Shown: positions 1 to 7,072 of the stretch, piece by piece | How positions within the stretch are numbered: the stretch's first letter is position 1 | Layout of the letters: each line of letters begins with the position of its first letter | Source of the DNA: a virus | Virus record (IMG/VR): IMGVR_UViG_3300028384_000667 | Coordinates: 1 to 24,743 of that record | Strand: one strand, 5' to 3' | Length of the DNA: 24,743 nt | Notes under the pieces: generated by a model | What the model saw: only the letters and a program-made list of their open reading frames with translations | Told to the model about the DNA's origin: nothing | The model's database searches: none | Translations under genes and position numbers: made by a program

Positions 1-90
1 GAAATTGCATTCGAATCGATTACAGACAAAGTAGAAAAGAATTTACAAAAGAAGAGTGAGAAATATGGTGTTACTCTCGAGGAATTAAAA

Positions 91-1239
91 ATGAAGTACT
101 TATCATATAAAGAATTTATGTCTGAAAACGAGACTTTTGACACAATCAATACAGAGCTCGCACATATCGCAGAAGACGATAAGCCAAACAAGCGCGGCGA
201 TGATGCCAAGGGTCATAAGCGACCTACTGAAGACGGTGCTGGTTTGACTCGTAAAGGCGCGAAGGCAGCTGGTGTCAAGACGGCTGTAACAACACCGCCT
301 AGTAAGTTAAAGAAAGGCGGCAAGGCATGGAAAAGACGTAAGTCATTCTGTGCACGTATGAGTGGCATGAAAGGACCAATGAAAGATGAGAAAGGTCGAC
401 CAACTCGTAAGGCTATGTCACTGCGCCGTTGGAATTGCAATGAAGATTCTATGCTCGAGGCAGTATATCAAAAGCGAGCAAAAGATCGTATCGAAAGAGA
501 AAAAGCTGCAGATATGGCTAAGCATGATAGAGCTATGGATCGTGCGAGACTTCGTGATGCACGTGCAAAGTGGGCCCAGATGCATAAAGATGCCGCTGAA
601 CTTCAAAAGCGCAAGCAAGAAAAATTGCATAAAGAAGAATCAGAGCAACTTACAGAGATATCAGCAAAGGTTGCAAAGTCTGCGTGGTTAAAGCGTAAGG
701 CACAGGCTGCAAAAGTAAGTGGCCACAATCATGATATTCTTGCTGCGAAAGCACGAAAGAACAAAGAGCGGTTTGGCCACAAAGAAGAAATGCCAGAAGC
801 TAAATCGGCACAAGATCCTGATATCAAAGATCGTAAGGGCACACAGCCGGCTGCATATCACAAAGGTTTAAAGAAAACTACAAAAGCCAAGCGTGATGCA
901 CATTTTAAAAAGCACGGACCAAAAGCGGACAACGATGCATCGGCATATAAAGATGCACCGGGCGATAAGCAAGCTCGCAAGAAAGATATGCCAAAGTCGA
1001 AGTATACGAAGTATGTCGATCAGATGATGGATGAAGAATCAAAAGGTCTCGCGGCCAAAGCGAAGAAGTCAGGTATCTCAGTAGGTACGCTTCGCAAAGT
1101 TTATAATAGAGGTGTAGCAGCATGGAAGACTGGCCATCGGCCAGGTACAACTCCACAACAATGGGGACATGCACGAGTTAACGCCTTTATTACAAAGAAG
1201 AAGAAAGGTGGATTGAACCACGATAAAGATTTAGCATGA
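91..1239 (+). CDS. Lysine-rich modular virion/core-type protein
   Basis: 382 aa, very rich in Lys, Ala and Arg. Modules are visible: a motif at about residues 49-116 with SFCARMSGMKGPMKDEKGRP and a second Cys at RRWNC; a middle Lys-rich block; a segment at 255-310 (YHKGLKK to PKSKYTKYV); and a C-terminal segment at about 318-375 with GVAAWKTGHRPGTTPQQW and ARVNAFI. From memory these segments recur in head or internal proteins of marine T4-like phages, with no defined function. The start at 91 has a GAGGA Shine-Dalgarno 8 nt upstream, in a context (ctcgagg) also seen before the gene at 3757, and opens with an amphipathic MKYLSYKEFMSE typical of such proteins. The same frame is open back to base 1 without a stop, so a longer protein starting outside the window is possible. 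SEQLTE (about 184-189) fits the T4 prohead-protease L/I-x-E pattern; cleavage is inference. Confidence 0.8.
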   Translation: MKYLSYKEFMSENETFDTINTELAHIAEDDKPNKRGDDAKGHKRPTEDGAGLTRKGAKAAGVKTAVTTPPSKLKKGGKAWKRRKSFCARMSGMKGPMKDEKGRPTRKAMSLRRWNCNEDSMLEAVYQKRAKDRIEREKAADMAKHDRAMDRARLRDARAKWAQMHKDAAELQKRKQEKLHKEESEQLTEISAKVAKSAWLKRKAQAAKVSGHNHDILAAKARKNKERFGHKEEMPEAKSAQDPDIKDRKGTQPAAYHKGLKKTTKAKRDAHFKKHGPKADNDASAYKDAPGDKQARKKDMPKSKYTKYVDQMMDEESKGLAAKAKKSGISVGTLRKVYNRGVAAWKTGHRPGTTPQQWGHARVNAFITKKKKGGLNHDKDLA

Positions 1240-1249
1240 GGAATATATA

Positions 1250-1531
1250 ATGCCAGATATAAAAGACACAAAAGTTTTACAAGGATTAAATTCAGCTGTG
1301 ATGGATATATTACAGCAGAATCAAAATCTATATCAACAGGACTTAGAGCGTCAATACGGTCACTACGGTGATAAACCTCAAATGTCACAAGACGAGGTAG
1401 AAGCCGTAGCGGATAATAACGTTGTAGACGTACCAGAACCTGTTGCCGAACCAGAAGACATAAATCCTGACGATGTAATCGCAGGAGCAAGTGGAGTCGA
1501 GGATGCAGGACAAGAAGAAGCAGAAGGTTGA
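1250..1531 (+). CDS. Small acidic hypothetical protein
   Basis: 93 aa. The N-terminal half is polar and helical with a Gln-rich stretch (ILQQNQNLYQQDLERQ). The C-terminal half is strongly acidic and Pro-rich (DVPEPVAEPEDINPDD), probably disordered. It starts 11 nt after the previous stop with a good ribosome site (GAGGA then ATATA before ATG). Its 3' end overlaps the start of the next gene by about 29 nt in another frame. It lies between two very basic virion-type proteins, so an acidic partner or scaffold role is conceivable, but the family is not recognised and no function is assigned. Confidence 0.72.
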   Translation: MPDIKDTKVLQGLNSAVMDILQQNQNLYQQDLERQYGHYGDKPQMSQDEVEAVADNNVVDVPEPVAEPEDINPDDVIAGASGVEDAGQEEAEG

Positions 1532-3332
1532 TCCAGACGGCCCACTTCCGAAGTGGGGTTCACCTGAAGGTGTCAAGCTATATTTAGATAAGACACCGGG
1601 TCAAAAGAAAGTCAAGGAAGCATGCTGGGATGGCTACAAGAAAGTAGGCATGAAAAAGAAAGGCAATAAAATGGTTCCTAACTGTGTTAAAACTGAGCAA
1701 GTAAAGACAATCAAGGTTGGCGAAGATGCAGTCGGCAGTGATAAGTGCCATTATGCTCTTGTCATGGATCGTAAAGTACAGGCCATAGGCACCAAAGAAG
1801 AGATGCTTGCAAAGTGTGCTGAAGAAGGTGGTCGAGTATGGGTATCGACTAAGCAAGTTGGAGATATCGTAGAAGCTAAATATAGTGTAGATGTTGAAGG
1901 TCTACCACGATTCTACATGGATGCTGACTCGCCTGCACAGATTAAAAAATCGTTGCGAGTTCTTTTACGTAAGGCTTCTTCAATTGATTCAGTTGAACGT
2001 GTGAATGATGCAAAAATCAAACAGGACTTACGTCAAAGAATCAAAGGCGCAGACACAGATAAAAGAAATGTAGACGAAAAGCTTGATCCAACGAAGCATG
2101 ATGCTGGTGACTACATTAAAGATTTTAGAGACTCGGATGCACCTCAATTTAAAGGTAAATCTGATAAGAAAAAAAGACAGATGGCTATCGCCGCTTACTT
2201 GAACGCGAGACGACAAAAAGGATTAGAAGAAATGGCATATCGTAAACCAACACCAGCTGAGATTGCTGCTGATAAGAAAAAAGATCAGAAGTCAGGCGGC
2301 GATCGTTATAAGTCAATGAAGAAAAAAATGTATGGTAATGCAATGGGTGGACTGAAGAAAGAATCATCTGCAGAATATGGCAAGTCGATGGATCGTATTC
2401 AGGCCAAGAAGACTGCGAGTCAGTTGTCACCAGAACATAAGAAGAAGCTAGCTGCTTTGCATAATCTAATGAAGAAGCAGAGAAAAACTGGCAACTATAA
2501 GATGGAAGAAGTCGAGCAGATGGATGAGTCAAAGAAAGCAGTAAGTGCACTGAATATGCTGGCAAAGAAAGATAGCCGTGTTATTCCAGATCAAATTGCA
2601 ATGCTAAACAAAATTGTCATGGATGGCAAGCACAAAGATGCTCATAAGTTTGTTCGAGTAGCGTTAGATAAGAAGATTGCTCCAACTGTAGCTGGTATTC
2701 TGCGCAAGCACGGTATTAAAGAGGAAAAAGATATGACACCAGAAGAGAAGGCAAAGAAGCGACAGGCATTCCTTGATCGTCTTCGCGGTAAGCCACCAGT
2801 AAAAGAAGCATACGAATATCTCGGTGAAGAAGATGGTTATCACTATGTAAAGGTACACGGTGTTCGTGCCGGTGATCATATTGTCGTAAAAACAAAAGCA
2901 CCGAATAAGCGTGCAGCTGTTGCTAGTGTGAAGAAGCAGTGGCCAAAAGACAAAGTCACTTATCACGACCGTCACAACGAAGAGCGAGATATGAACGAAG
3001 GTATGGTAAGAGCTGTAGCAACAGCTCGCCGTATGGCTGGCAACATGACTGGTGCATCTAAGAAGATCGACAAGATGAAGCCTGCAAAGAAGAGTGGACC
3101 TACTGGTCGATTCTCTGATAATCCACGTATTGCAAAGAAGCTGCAAAAATATAATGAAGACATGCAATCTTGGAAGCAGTTCGTAGAGGGTTCTTGTGGC
3201 GGCTACGGTGGCAAGAAAATGAGAAAAGAAGGTGAACTATCACCTGCACAAAAGAAGCATATGGATACTGACAAAGATGGTGACATCGATGGAAAGGATC
3301 TAGCTACATTGCGTAACAAAAAGAAATCATAA
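1503..3332 (+). CDS. Long lysine-rich modular protein with EF-hand-like loop
   Basis: 609 aa from the ATG at 1503, which has GGAG 6 nt upstream; an in-frame GTG at 1491 is possible but its ribosome site is too close. The protein is a chain of basic modules: residues 15-62 (KWGSPEGVKLYLDKTPGQ, CWDGYKKVGMKKK, VPNC); 200-237 (AGDYIKDFRDSDAPQFKGKS); 334-404 (MEEVEQMDESKKAVSALNML); 436-490 (YEYLGEEDGYHYVKVHGVRA); and 554-575 (DMQSWKQFVEG then a Gly-rich patch), which itself resembles the N-terminus of a separate protein. The C-terminus has a canonical 12-residue EF-hand loop, DTDKDGDIDGKD (588-599), with Asp at positions 1, 3, 5, 7, 9 and 12 and Gly at 6, suggesting calcium binding. From memory similar modules are shuffled among marine T4-like phage virion proteins. 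An internal head or core role is inference. Confidence 0.8.
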   Translation: MQDKKKQKVDPDGPLPKWGSPEGVKLYLDKTPGQKKVKEACWDGYKKVGMKKKGNKMVPNCVKTEQVKTIKVGEDAVGSDKCHYALVMDRKVQAIGTKEEMLAKCAEEGGRVWVSTKQVGDIVEAKYSVDVEGLPRFYMDADSPAQIKKSLRVLLRKASSIDSVERVNDAKIKQDLRQRIKGADTDKRNVDEKLDPTKHDAGDYIKDFRDSDAPQFKGKSDKKKRQMAIAAYLNARRQKGLEEMAYRKPTPAEIAADKKKDQKSGGDRYKSMKKKMYGNAMGGLKKESSAEYGKSMDRIQAKKTASQLSPEHKKKLAALHNLMKKQRKTGNYKMEEVEQMDESKKAVSALNMLAKKDSRVIPDQIAMLNKIVMDGKHKDAHKFVRVALDKKIAPTVAGILRKHGIKEEKDMTPEEKAKKRQAFLDRLRGKPPVKEAYEYLGEEDGYHYVKVHGVRAGDHIVVKTKAPNKRAAVASVKKQWPKDKVTYHDRHNEERDMNEGMVRAVATARRMAGNMTGASKKIDKMKPAKKSGPTGRFSDNPRIAKKLQKYNEDMQSWKQFVEGSCGGYGGKKMRKEGELSPAQKKHMDTDKDGDIDGKDLATLRNKKKS

Positions 3333-3335
3333 ATA
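3328..3335 (+). promoter_or_regulatory. Late promoter motif CATAAATA
   Basis: CATAAATA matches the T4-type late promoter core (TATAAATA in T4; NATAAATA in marine T4-like phages). It lies about 31 nt upstream of the ATG of the structural-type gene at 3367, leaving room for a leader with its AGAGGA ribosome site. The stop codon of the preceding gene (3330-3332) is embedded in the motif. Confidence 0.6.
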
Positions 3336-3366
3336 CAATACAATCACCATTTAAGAGGAAAGTAAA

Positions 3367-3717
3367 ATGGCACAATGGGGAGATAGGGATCAGTTATCTG
3401 ATGCACCAAAGTTTGTCGTTACTGATGACAACCAAACCGGTCAAGATCGTTTTGGTAATACTACAGTCGGCGTTTTCGGTGTTGACGATGCAGAATCTGC
3501 AGCCGCTCGTGGAGACGGCAAAGGAAGTGTACCTCCGGGCTGGGTTCTTCGTACAGAAGGATCTGGCGGTCGTGCAGGTCGTGTAACCCACGAAGTATTA
3601 GTTGCTATGACTGGAGCATTCAGCACCGGTGATGCTACTGACTTCGCCAATACATCTACTGATGATGTTGCTAATACTACTGGTGCAGCTGACGATTCTC
3701 AGTTCCCAGATAGCTAA
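3367..3717 (+). CDS. Conserved T4-like phage structural-type protein
   Basis: 116 aa, acidic, rich in Gly, Asp, Thr and Ala. It begins MAQWGDRDQLSDAPKFVV and carries TVGVFGVDDAES, a GWVLRTEGSGGRAGRV block (about residues 58-73) and HEVLVAMTGAF. From memory this N-terminus/GVFGVD/GGRAGR arrangement is shared by a small protein family in marine T4-like phages usually annotated as structural or hypothetical. A clear AGAGGAAAG ribosome site and an upstream CATAAATA late motif support late expression. The last 30 residues are Thr/Asp/Ala-rich low complexity. A stable hairpin follows the stop. The precise virion role is unknown. Confidence 0.8.
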   Translation: MAQWGDRDQLSDAPKFVVTDDNQTGQDRFGNTTVGVFGVDDAESAAARGDGKGSVPPGWVLRTEGSGGRAGRVTHEVLVAMTGAFSTGDATDFANTSTDDVANTTGAADDSQFPDS

Positions 3718-3723
3718 TAATGG

Positions 3724-3747
3724 TGGGCTCCACTTCGGTGGAGCTCG
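3724..3747 (+). terminator. cUUCGg hairpin after the structural gene
   Basis: GCTCCAC-TTCG-GTGGAGC forms a perfect 7-bp stem (3727-3733 with 3738-3744), extendable by G-T and G-C pairs, capped by the very stable C(UUCG)G tetraloop. There is no downstream T-run and the ribosome site of the next gene follows at once. It may therefore be a partial terminator, an mRNA 3'-end stabiliser or a processing site, not a strong intrinsic terminator. Confidence 0.6.
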
Positions 3748-3756
3748 AGGTATATT

Positions 3757-4146
3757 ATGACACCACTAAATGAGTCAAACTTTATATTATATGCCGCAGC
3801 TAACTATGTTAACACTTGCTATGATACTGAAGAATTTTATGATGATTTGAAGAGATTCAAATATTTGAAGCGGTTATTCTCGAGATATATCGAGAAAGGG
3901 GAGTTAAAAGAAAGATTGATTTTAAATCATATCATCACTCTCTATAATGTTTTCAATCATGAGGCTGTAACGAGGATGTTGTTCTATAGGATTGATGAGA
4001 GACATTGGAAAATACTTAAAACGTTTCTGTTGTTCTTATCATATATGCCTAAAAGAGTTCATCACCTTGAGTTTGAAAACAATCACATTGACTCAGAAAT
4101 GATTGGTGTAGATTTAGAAATAGCAAACATCTTAAGGAAGATTTAA
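3757..4146 (+). CDS. Conserved hypothetical protein of T4-like phages
   Basis: 129 aa, mostly helical. Signature segments are EEFYDDLKRFKYLKRLFSRY (about 26-45), GELKERLILNHIITLYNVF (48-66) and RMLFYRIDERHWKILKTFL (73-91). From memory this is a conserved family near the structural/holin region of marine T4-like phages, of unknown function. The start has a GAGG ribosome site directly after the cUUCGg hairpin. Its stop (TAA 4144-4146) overlaps the ATG of the next gene by one base, so the two are probably translationally coupled. No catalytic motif or membrane segment is convincing. Confidence 0.85.
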   Translation: MTPLNESNFILYAAANYVNTCYDTEEFYDDLKRFKYLKRLFSRYIEKGELKERLILNHIITLYNVFNHEAVTRMLFYRIDERHWKILKTFLLFLSYMPKRVHHLEFENNHIDSEMIGVDLEIANILRKI

Positions 4147-4646
4147 TGGCCAAGGGCGTACTAGACATAGCATTGATCTATACCTTTCTGAAAAGATTGG
4201 TAACGCCTTTTGATCAGTGGGATGCCTATAAGAAAGGAATGATTGACAAAGATGGTAAAGTCATTGTTCCAAAGGGCGAACGAACACCAGAACAAGATAA
4301 GTCTTGGGGTTACTATGATCGTCTCGTAGCAAATCTCAAGAAACTACTTGGTAAGATACCGGGCGGCAAGTCAAGAATCGCTTCATTTGCTGCTGCCCTA
4401 TTGCTTTTGCGAGAAGAGAATATCGATCCAGATAATATTGAACTTCTCGAAGAAAAGCTTACACAATACATGGAAGAAGCAACATATCTCAGCGAAGAAA
4501 TGACTGCTGGATCTGGTGCTGTTGCCGGCATAGGTATTGGTCCGGATGGTGAGCCGGGTATTTTAACAAAGAAGCGAAAAACAAAAATGATAACTCGTAA
4601 CTATATCGAAGTTGGTGGAGTTAGAAAAAAAATAGTGAAGGGATAA
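4146..4646 (+). CDS. Conserved phage hypothetical protein
   Basis: 166 aa. The N-terminus VLDIALIYTFLKRLVTPFDQWDAYK is followed by a Lys-containing turn with DKDGKVIVP, a helical middle (PGGKSRIASFAAALLLLREE), an acidic helix and a Gly-rich linker (GSGAVAGIGIGPDGEPG, about 122-138). The C-terminus is basic (KKRKTKMITRNYIEVGGVRKKIVKG). The N-terminal pattern is familiar from small proteins next to structural genes in marine phages, but no function is known. Translation is coupled to the preceding gene through the TAATG overlap. The Gly-rich linker between a helical body and a basic tail suggests two separable parts. Confidence 0.82.
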   Translation: MAKGVLDIALIYTFLKRLVTPFDQWDAYKKGMIDKDGKVIVPKGERTPEQDKSWGYYDRLVANLKKLLGKIPGGKSRIASFAAALLLLREENIDPDNIELLEEKLTQYMEEATYLSEEMTAGSGAVAGIGIGPDGEPGILTKKRKTKMITRNYIEVGGVRKKIVKG

Positions 4647-4649
4647 AAT

Positions 4650-5102
4650 ATGTTGTCAATTCTTGGTTCATTGATTGGTTTCGCAGGTTCGGCATTACCT
4701 GCAGTACTTGGTCATTTTAAACAAAAAGAGTCAACCAAGAAACAACTTGAGCTCGCTAAGTTGCAGGCTGATCTCGTAAAGCAAGGCGCTGAAATAGATC
4801 TAATGAAGTTCAACGCCATGGCTATTGATAATGAACATCAAAGATTAATAGAACATGATATTGCGATGCAGCAAGATCATGGACCGCTAGCATGGTTAAG
4901 AAAATCTGTAAGACCTACCATTACTTACATGTTTTTCTTTCTCTTTGCTGCAGTAAAAATTGCCACGCTACAGACTGCTTTAGCAGATACTGGAAACTTT
5001 AACGAAGCGATATTGATAGTATGGGATGATGAGACACAGGCTATGTTTGCAGCAATCATCTCTTTTTGGTTTGGAAGTAGAGCGATTGAAAAAGTAAAAT
5101 GA
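4650..5102 (+). CDS. Putative holin (GTA-type three-segment)
   Basis: 150 aa with three hydrophobic segments: residues 1-22 (MLSILGSLIGFAGSALPAVL), 90-110 (TITYMFFFLFAAVKIATLQT) and 129-143 ending in the motif SFWFGSRAIEK. Between the first two lies a charged helix. The layout and the C-terminal W-F-G-S-R motif match the three-transmembrane holin family first described in gene transfer agents and common in marine phages. Holins permeabilise the inner membrane so that lysin reaches the wall. The assignment is by motif and topology; no endolysin is seen in the window. It starts 3 nt after the previous stop with an AAGGGA ribosome site. Confidence 0.7.
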   Translation: MLSILGSLIGFAGSALPAVLGHFKQKESTKKQLELAKLQADLVKQGAEIDLMKFNAMAIDNEHQRLIEHDIAMQQDHGPLAWLRKSVRPTITYMFFFLFAAVKIATLQTALADTGNFNEAILIVWDDETQAMFAAIISFWFGSRAIEKVK

Positions 5103-5111
5103 GATTTTTAC

Positions 5112-5291
5112 ATGAAGGATCGACGGACACATACACAACAGTATGTTAATAAAAAACTAGAAAATATAGAAAAGAAACTCGACCACTGCTTGAATGTACT
5201 GAATCGAGGCTTTAACTATCAGAAGGAAGAGACATATAATGTCACAGGACAACATTCAACAAGAGATCGAGGTGATGAGAAGGACGTCTGA
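5112..5291 (+). CDS. Possible small basic protein
   Basis: 59-codon ORF filling the gap after the holin candidate: begins MKDRRTHTQQYV and contains a coiled-coil-like KKLENIEKKLDHCLNVLN stretch. The first 40 codons have phage-like codon use. The last 18 overlap the next gene in another frame. The ribosome site is weak, so translation may depend on read-over from the holin gene that ends 9 nt upstream. No family recognised; it could be spurious. Confidence 0.42.
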   Translation: MKDRRTHTQQYVNKKLENIEKKLDHCLNVLNRGFNYQKEETYNVTGQHSTRDRGDEKDV

Positions 5292-5559
5292 TATGCGTCT
5301 TGATCGTATCGAAGGTAAAATTGATCAATTGACAGATGCTATGGTTTCTTTGGCAAGAGCTGAAGAAAAACTTTTGGCAATGGAAAAGAATGCAGAAACT
5401 TTCTATGACAGATTGAATAGACATAGCGAGAAAATTGATGAAGTAGAATCACGTGTTGAAGAACATACATCTACTCTCGGAATGCTTACTAAAGGTCTAT
5501 GGGTACTCTTTGGAACTGCTGCTTCGGTCATCATCGCAGAAATTATTCGCCACACATAA
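5239..5559 (+). CDS. Coiled-coil protein with C-terminal membrane anchor
   Basis: 106 aa. Residues 5-80 form a long charged heptad-like helix (RLDRIEGKIDQLTDAMVSL, then ETFYDRLNRHSEKIDEVESR). Residues about 85-103 are hydrophobic (LTKGLWVLFGTAASVIIAEII), giving a tail-anchored topology with the coiled coil in the cytoplasm or periplasm. The ribosome site GAAGGAAGAG precedes the ATG. Its position next to a holin candidate raises a lysis-accessory (holin partner or spanin-like) role. It has no signal peptide or lipobox, so a classical spanin is unlikely. The family is not named here. Confidence 0.78.
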   Translation: MSQDNIQQEIEVMRRTSDMRLDRIEGKIDQLTDAMVSLARAEEKLLAMEKNAETFYDRLNRHSEKIDEVESRVEEHTSTLGMLTKGLWVLFGTAASVIIAEIIRHT

Positions 5560-5568
5560 AAATAAACA

Positions 5569-5598
5569 TTTACAATCAAGCCTATTCAGTAGTATAAT
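5569..5598 (+). promoter_or_regulatory. Sigma70-type promoter for the primase operon
   Basis: TTTACA (5569-5574), an 18-nt spacer and a perfect TATAAT (5593-5598) lie just after the end of the coiled-coil gene and 31 nt before the primase ATG. The -35 hexamer is the same as in five other promoters in this window, indicating use of unmodified host sigma70 RNA polymerase for early or middle expression. Confidence 0.78.
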
Positions 5599-5599
5599 G

Positions 5600-5615
5600 C
5601 ATTATGCACATAATG
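5600..5615 (+). promoter_or_regulatory. Operator-like inverted repeat at the primase start site
   Basis: CATTATG-CA-CATAATG is a perfect 7-bp inverted repeat with a 2-nt centre, beginning one base after the -10 box and covering the predicted transcription start. The position suits a repressor operator; as RNA the loop would be too small for a good hairpin. Confidence 0.4.
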
Positions 5616-5628
5616 ATAGGTTTATACA

Positions 5629-6639
5629 ATGCTGTGGCTTGAACAAAAATATCTTGGTATAGTATCCAATCGTCTAGAACGATTTACTCGAAAGAAAAAC
5701 AACACGTATAACTTCCGTTGCCCTGTCTGCGGCGACTCTCAAAAAAGCAAATATAAAGCTCGTGGTTGGGTTTTTCCAAAGAAGAAAGAATCTGGTCTTC
5801 TCTATCACTGTCATAATTGTACAGTCACTATGGATGTGCCTAAACTTGTTGAGATGGTAGATCCTATTGCGTATCAAGAATACATCCGTGAAAAAATGTC
5901 TGAAGGCCATGGACCAAATAGACAGAAGTCCGAAGCTGAGATTCTTGCATTCAAGATGAAGACACCACAATTCATCAAAACTACACCGCTCAAGAACATC
6001 AAGAAGATCTCTCAGCTGCGTCATGACCATCCTGCTAAAAGATATGTGGATGAACGTAAGATACCTCCTGCAGCTCAATCTAAGATCTTCTACTGTCCTC
6101 GTTTTAAAGAGTGGACAAATACAATGATACCAAATAAATTTGCTGACCTCGAATGGGATGAGCCGAGGCTTATCATACCATTTATAGACGAGGAAGGTAA
6201 CCTATTTGGATATCAAGGTCGATCATTTAAACCGACAGGTATTCGATACATTACTATTATGCTCAACGAAGATATGCCAAAAATTTATGGTCTAGATCAG
6301 TGTGATCGTACAAAACCGCACTATATCTTTGAAGGTCCTATCGATTCAATGTTTATACCGAACTCAATAGCCATGGCTGGAGGAAGCATAAATTATAACT
6401 GGGTCAACGAAAATTCTATCTTCGTTTATGACAACGAACCGCGCAGTTCAGAGACATGTGCGAAGATCGAAAAAATTATAAGTAAAGGATATCAAGTTGT
6501 TATTTTTCCAGAATCTATATCGGAAAAAGATATCAATGATATGGTCCTAGAGGGCATGTACGTTGAAGATATTTTGAAGTATAATATATCTTCTGGCCTC
6601 GAAGCAAAAATACTCTATACCGCTTGGAAAAGGATTTAA
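5629..6639 (+). CDS. 61: DNA primase, gp61-like
   Basis: 336 aa, close to T4 gp61 (342 aa). It makes the RNA primers for lagging-strand synthesis in the phage primosome with the gp41-type helicase. An N-terminal zinc finger is visible: CPVC at residues 31-34 and CHNC at 61-64. The catalytic TOPRIM-like core has EGPIDS at 235-240 and YDNE at 267-270, supplying the acidic metal-binding residues, preceded by LIIPFIDEEGNLFGYQGRSF (181-200), a typical DnaG/gp61 segment. It is the first gene behind a TTTACA/TATAAT promoter with an operator-like palindrome and has a GATAGG ribosome site. The next gene starts one base after the stop, so the primase heads an operon running into the nrd genes. Confidence 0.92.
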   Translation: MLWLEQKYLGIVSNRLERFTRKKNNTYNFRCPVCGDSQKSKYKARGWVFPKKKESGLLYHCHNCTVTMDVPKLVEMVDPIAYQEYIREKMSEGHGPNRQKSEAEILAFKMKTPQFIKTTPLKNIKKISQLRHDHPAKRYVDERKIPPAAQSKIFYCPRFKEWTNTMIPNKFADLEWDEPRLIIPFIDEEGNLFGYQGRSFKPTGIRYITIMLNEDMPKIYGLDQCDRTKPHYIFEGPIDSMFIPNSIAMAGGSINYNWVNENSIFVYDNEPRSSETCAKIEKIISKGYQVVIFPESISEKDINDMVLEGMYVEDILKYNISSGLEAKILYTAWKRI

Positions 6640-6640
6640 C

Positions 6641-6850
6641 ATGGGATCAACCGAACACACGCTAGTAGCGCTGGCTTGTATTGCAATTGCGTTCTATCTT
6701 GGACGAATTATTGGCAGACTATCTGGCTATCAAACAGGTTACGAAGAGGCGGTAGCAGCAAGTATCTCAGCTGTACTCACAAGCCTTCATGAAGAATACA
6801 ATGTCACTCTGCGAGCTGACGTACAAATACAGGAAGACGAAAATGATTGA
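6641..6850 (+). CDS. Small membrane-anchored hypothetical protein
   Basis: 69 aa with one N-terminal hydrophobic segment at about residues 7-27 (TLVALACIAIAFYLGRIIG) containing spaced glycines, followed by a soluble acidic tail ending IQEDEND. It probably spans the inner membrane once with the tail in the cytoplasm. It follows the primase stop by one base with an AAAGGAT ribosome site and overlaps the glutaredoxin start by 8 nt, so it is part of the same operon. Function unknown. Confidence 0.75.
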   Translation: MGSTEHTLVALACIAIAFYLGRIIGRLSGYQTGYEEAVAASISAVLTSLHEEYNVTLRADVQIQEDEND

Positions 6851-7070
6851 AATTTACGGCAAAGAAAATTGCGTTCATTGTCAGAATGCGGTCAAGCTTG
6901 CAGTCAGCTTAGAACAGAAGTATAAGTATTATAATGTTCAAATCGATGGTATTGAAGCTCTCGTTGAACGCATGGGTGTCAGGCCTCGCACTGTACCTCA
7001 AATCTTTGTCGATGACAATTTCGTCGGAGGATATAAAGAATTCTATCAATATATGAATGATAAAGGTTAA
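6843..7070 (+). CDS. Glutaredoxin
   Basis: 75 aa from the ATG at 6843; this start has AGGA upstream and yields a standard glutaredoxin N-terminus (MIEIYGKENCVHC). The active site is CVHC (residues 10-13), with the cis-proline TVPQIFVDD motif and the glutathione-side GGYKEF motif near the C-terminus. It would re-reduce ribonucleotide reductase, whose large-subunit gene starts 3 nt after its stop. T4 likewise encodes its own NrdC redoxin. It overlaps the preceding membrane-protein gene by 8 nt. Confidence 0.92.
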   Translation: MIEIYGKENCVHCQNAVKLAVSLEQKYKYYNVQIDGIEALVERMGVRPRTVPQIFVDDNFVGGYKEFYQYMNDKG

Positions 7071-7072
7071 TC

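Noticed and set aside
1-59. Possible end of an upstream gene in frame 3 (...SRKEFTKEE then TGA)
   Set aside because: Only 18 codons, no family signal. Frame 1 is also open here and may belong to the gene annotated from 91, so neither can be confirmed from this window.
1491-1502. GTG start for the long lysine-rich protein
   Set aside because: Its AGGAG is only 3 nt away, while the ATG at 1503 has GGAG at proper spacing.
2664-3167. Long minus-strand ORF (167 aa) opposite the lysine-rich gene
   Set aside because: Ser/Leu/Phe/Tyr-rich composition is the complement of Lys-rich codons; no ribosome site, motif or promoter.
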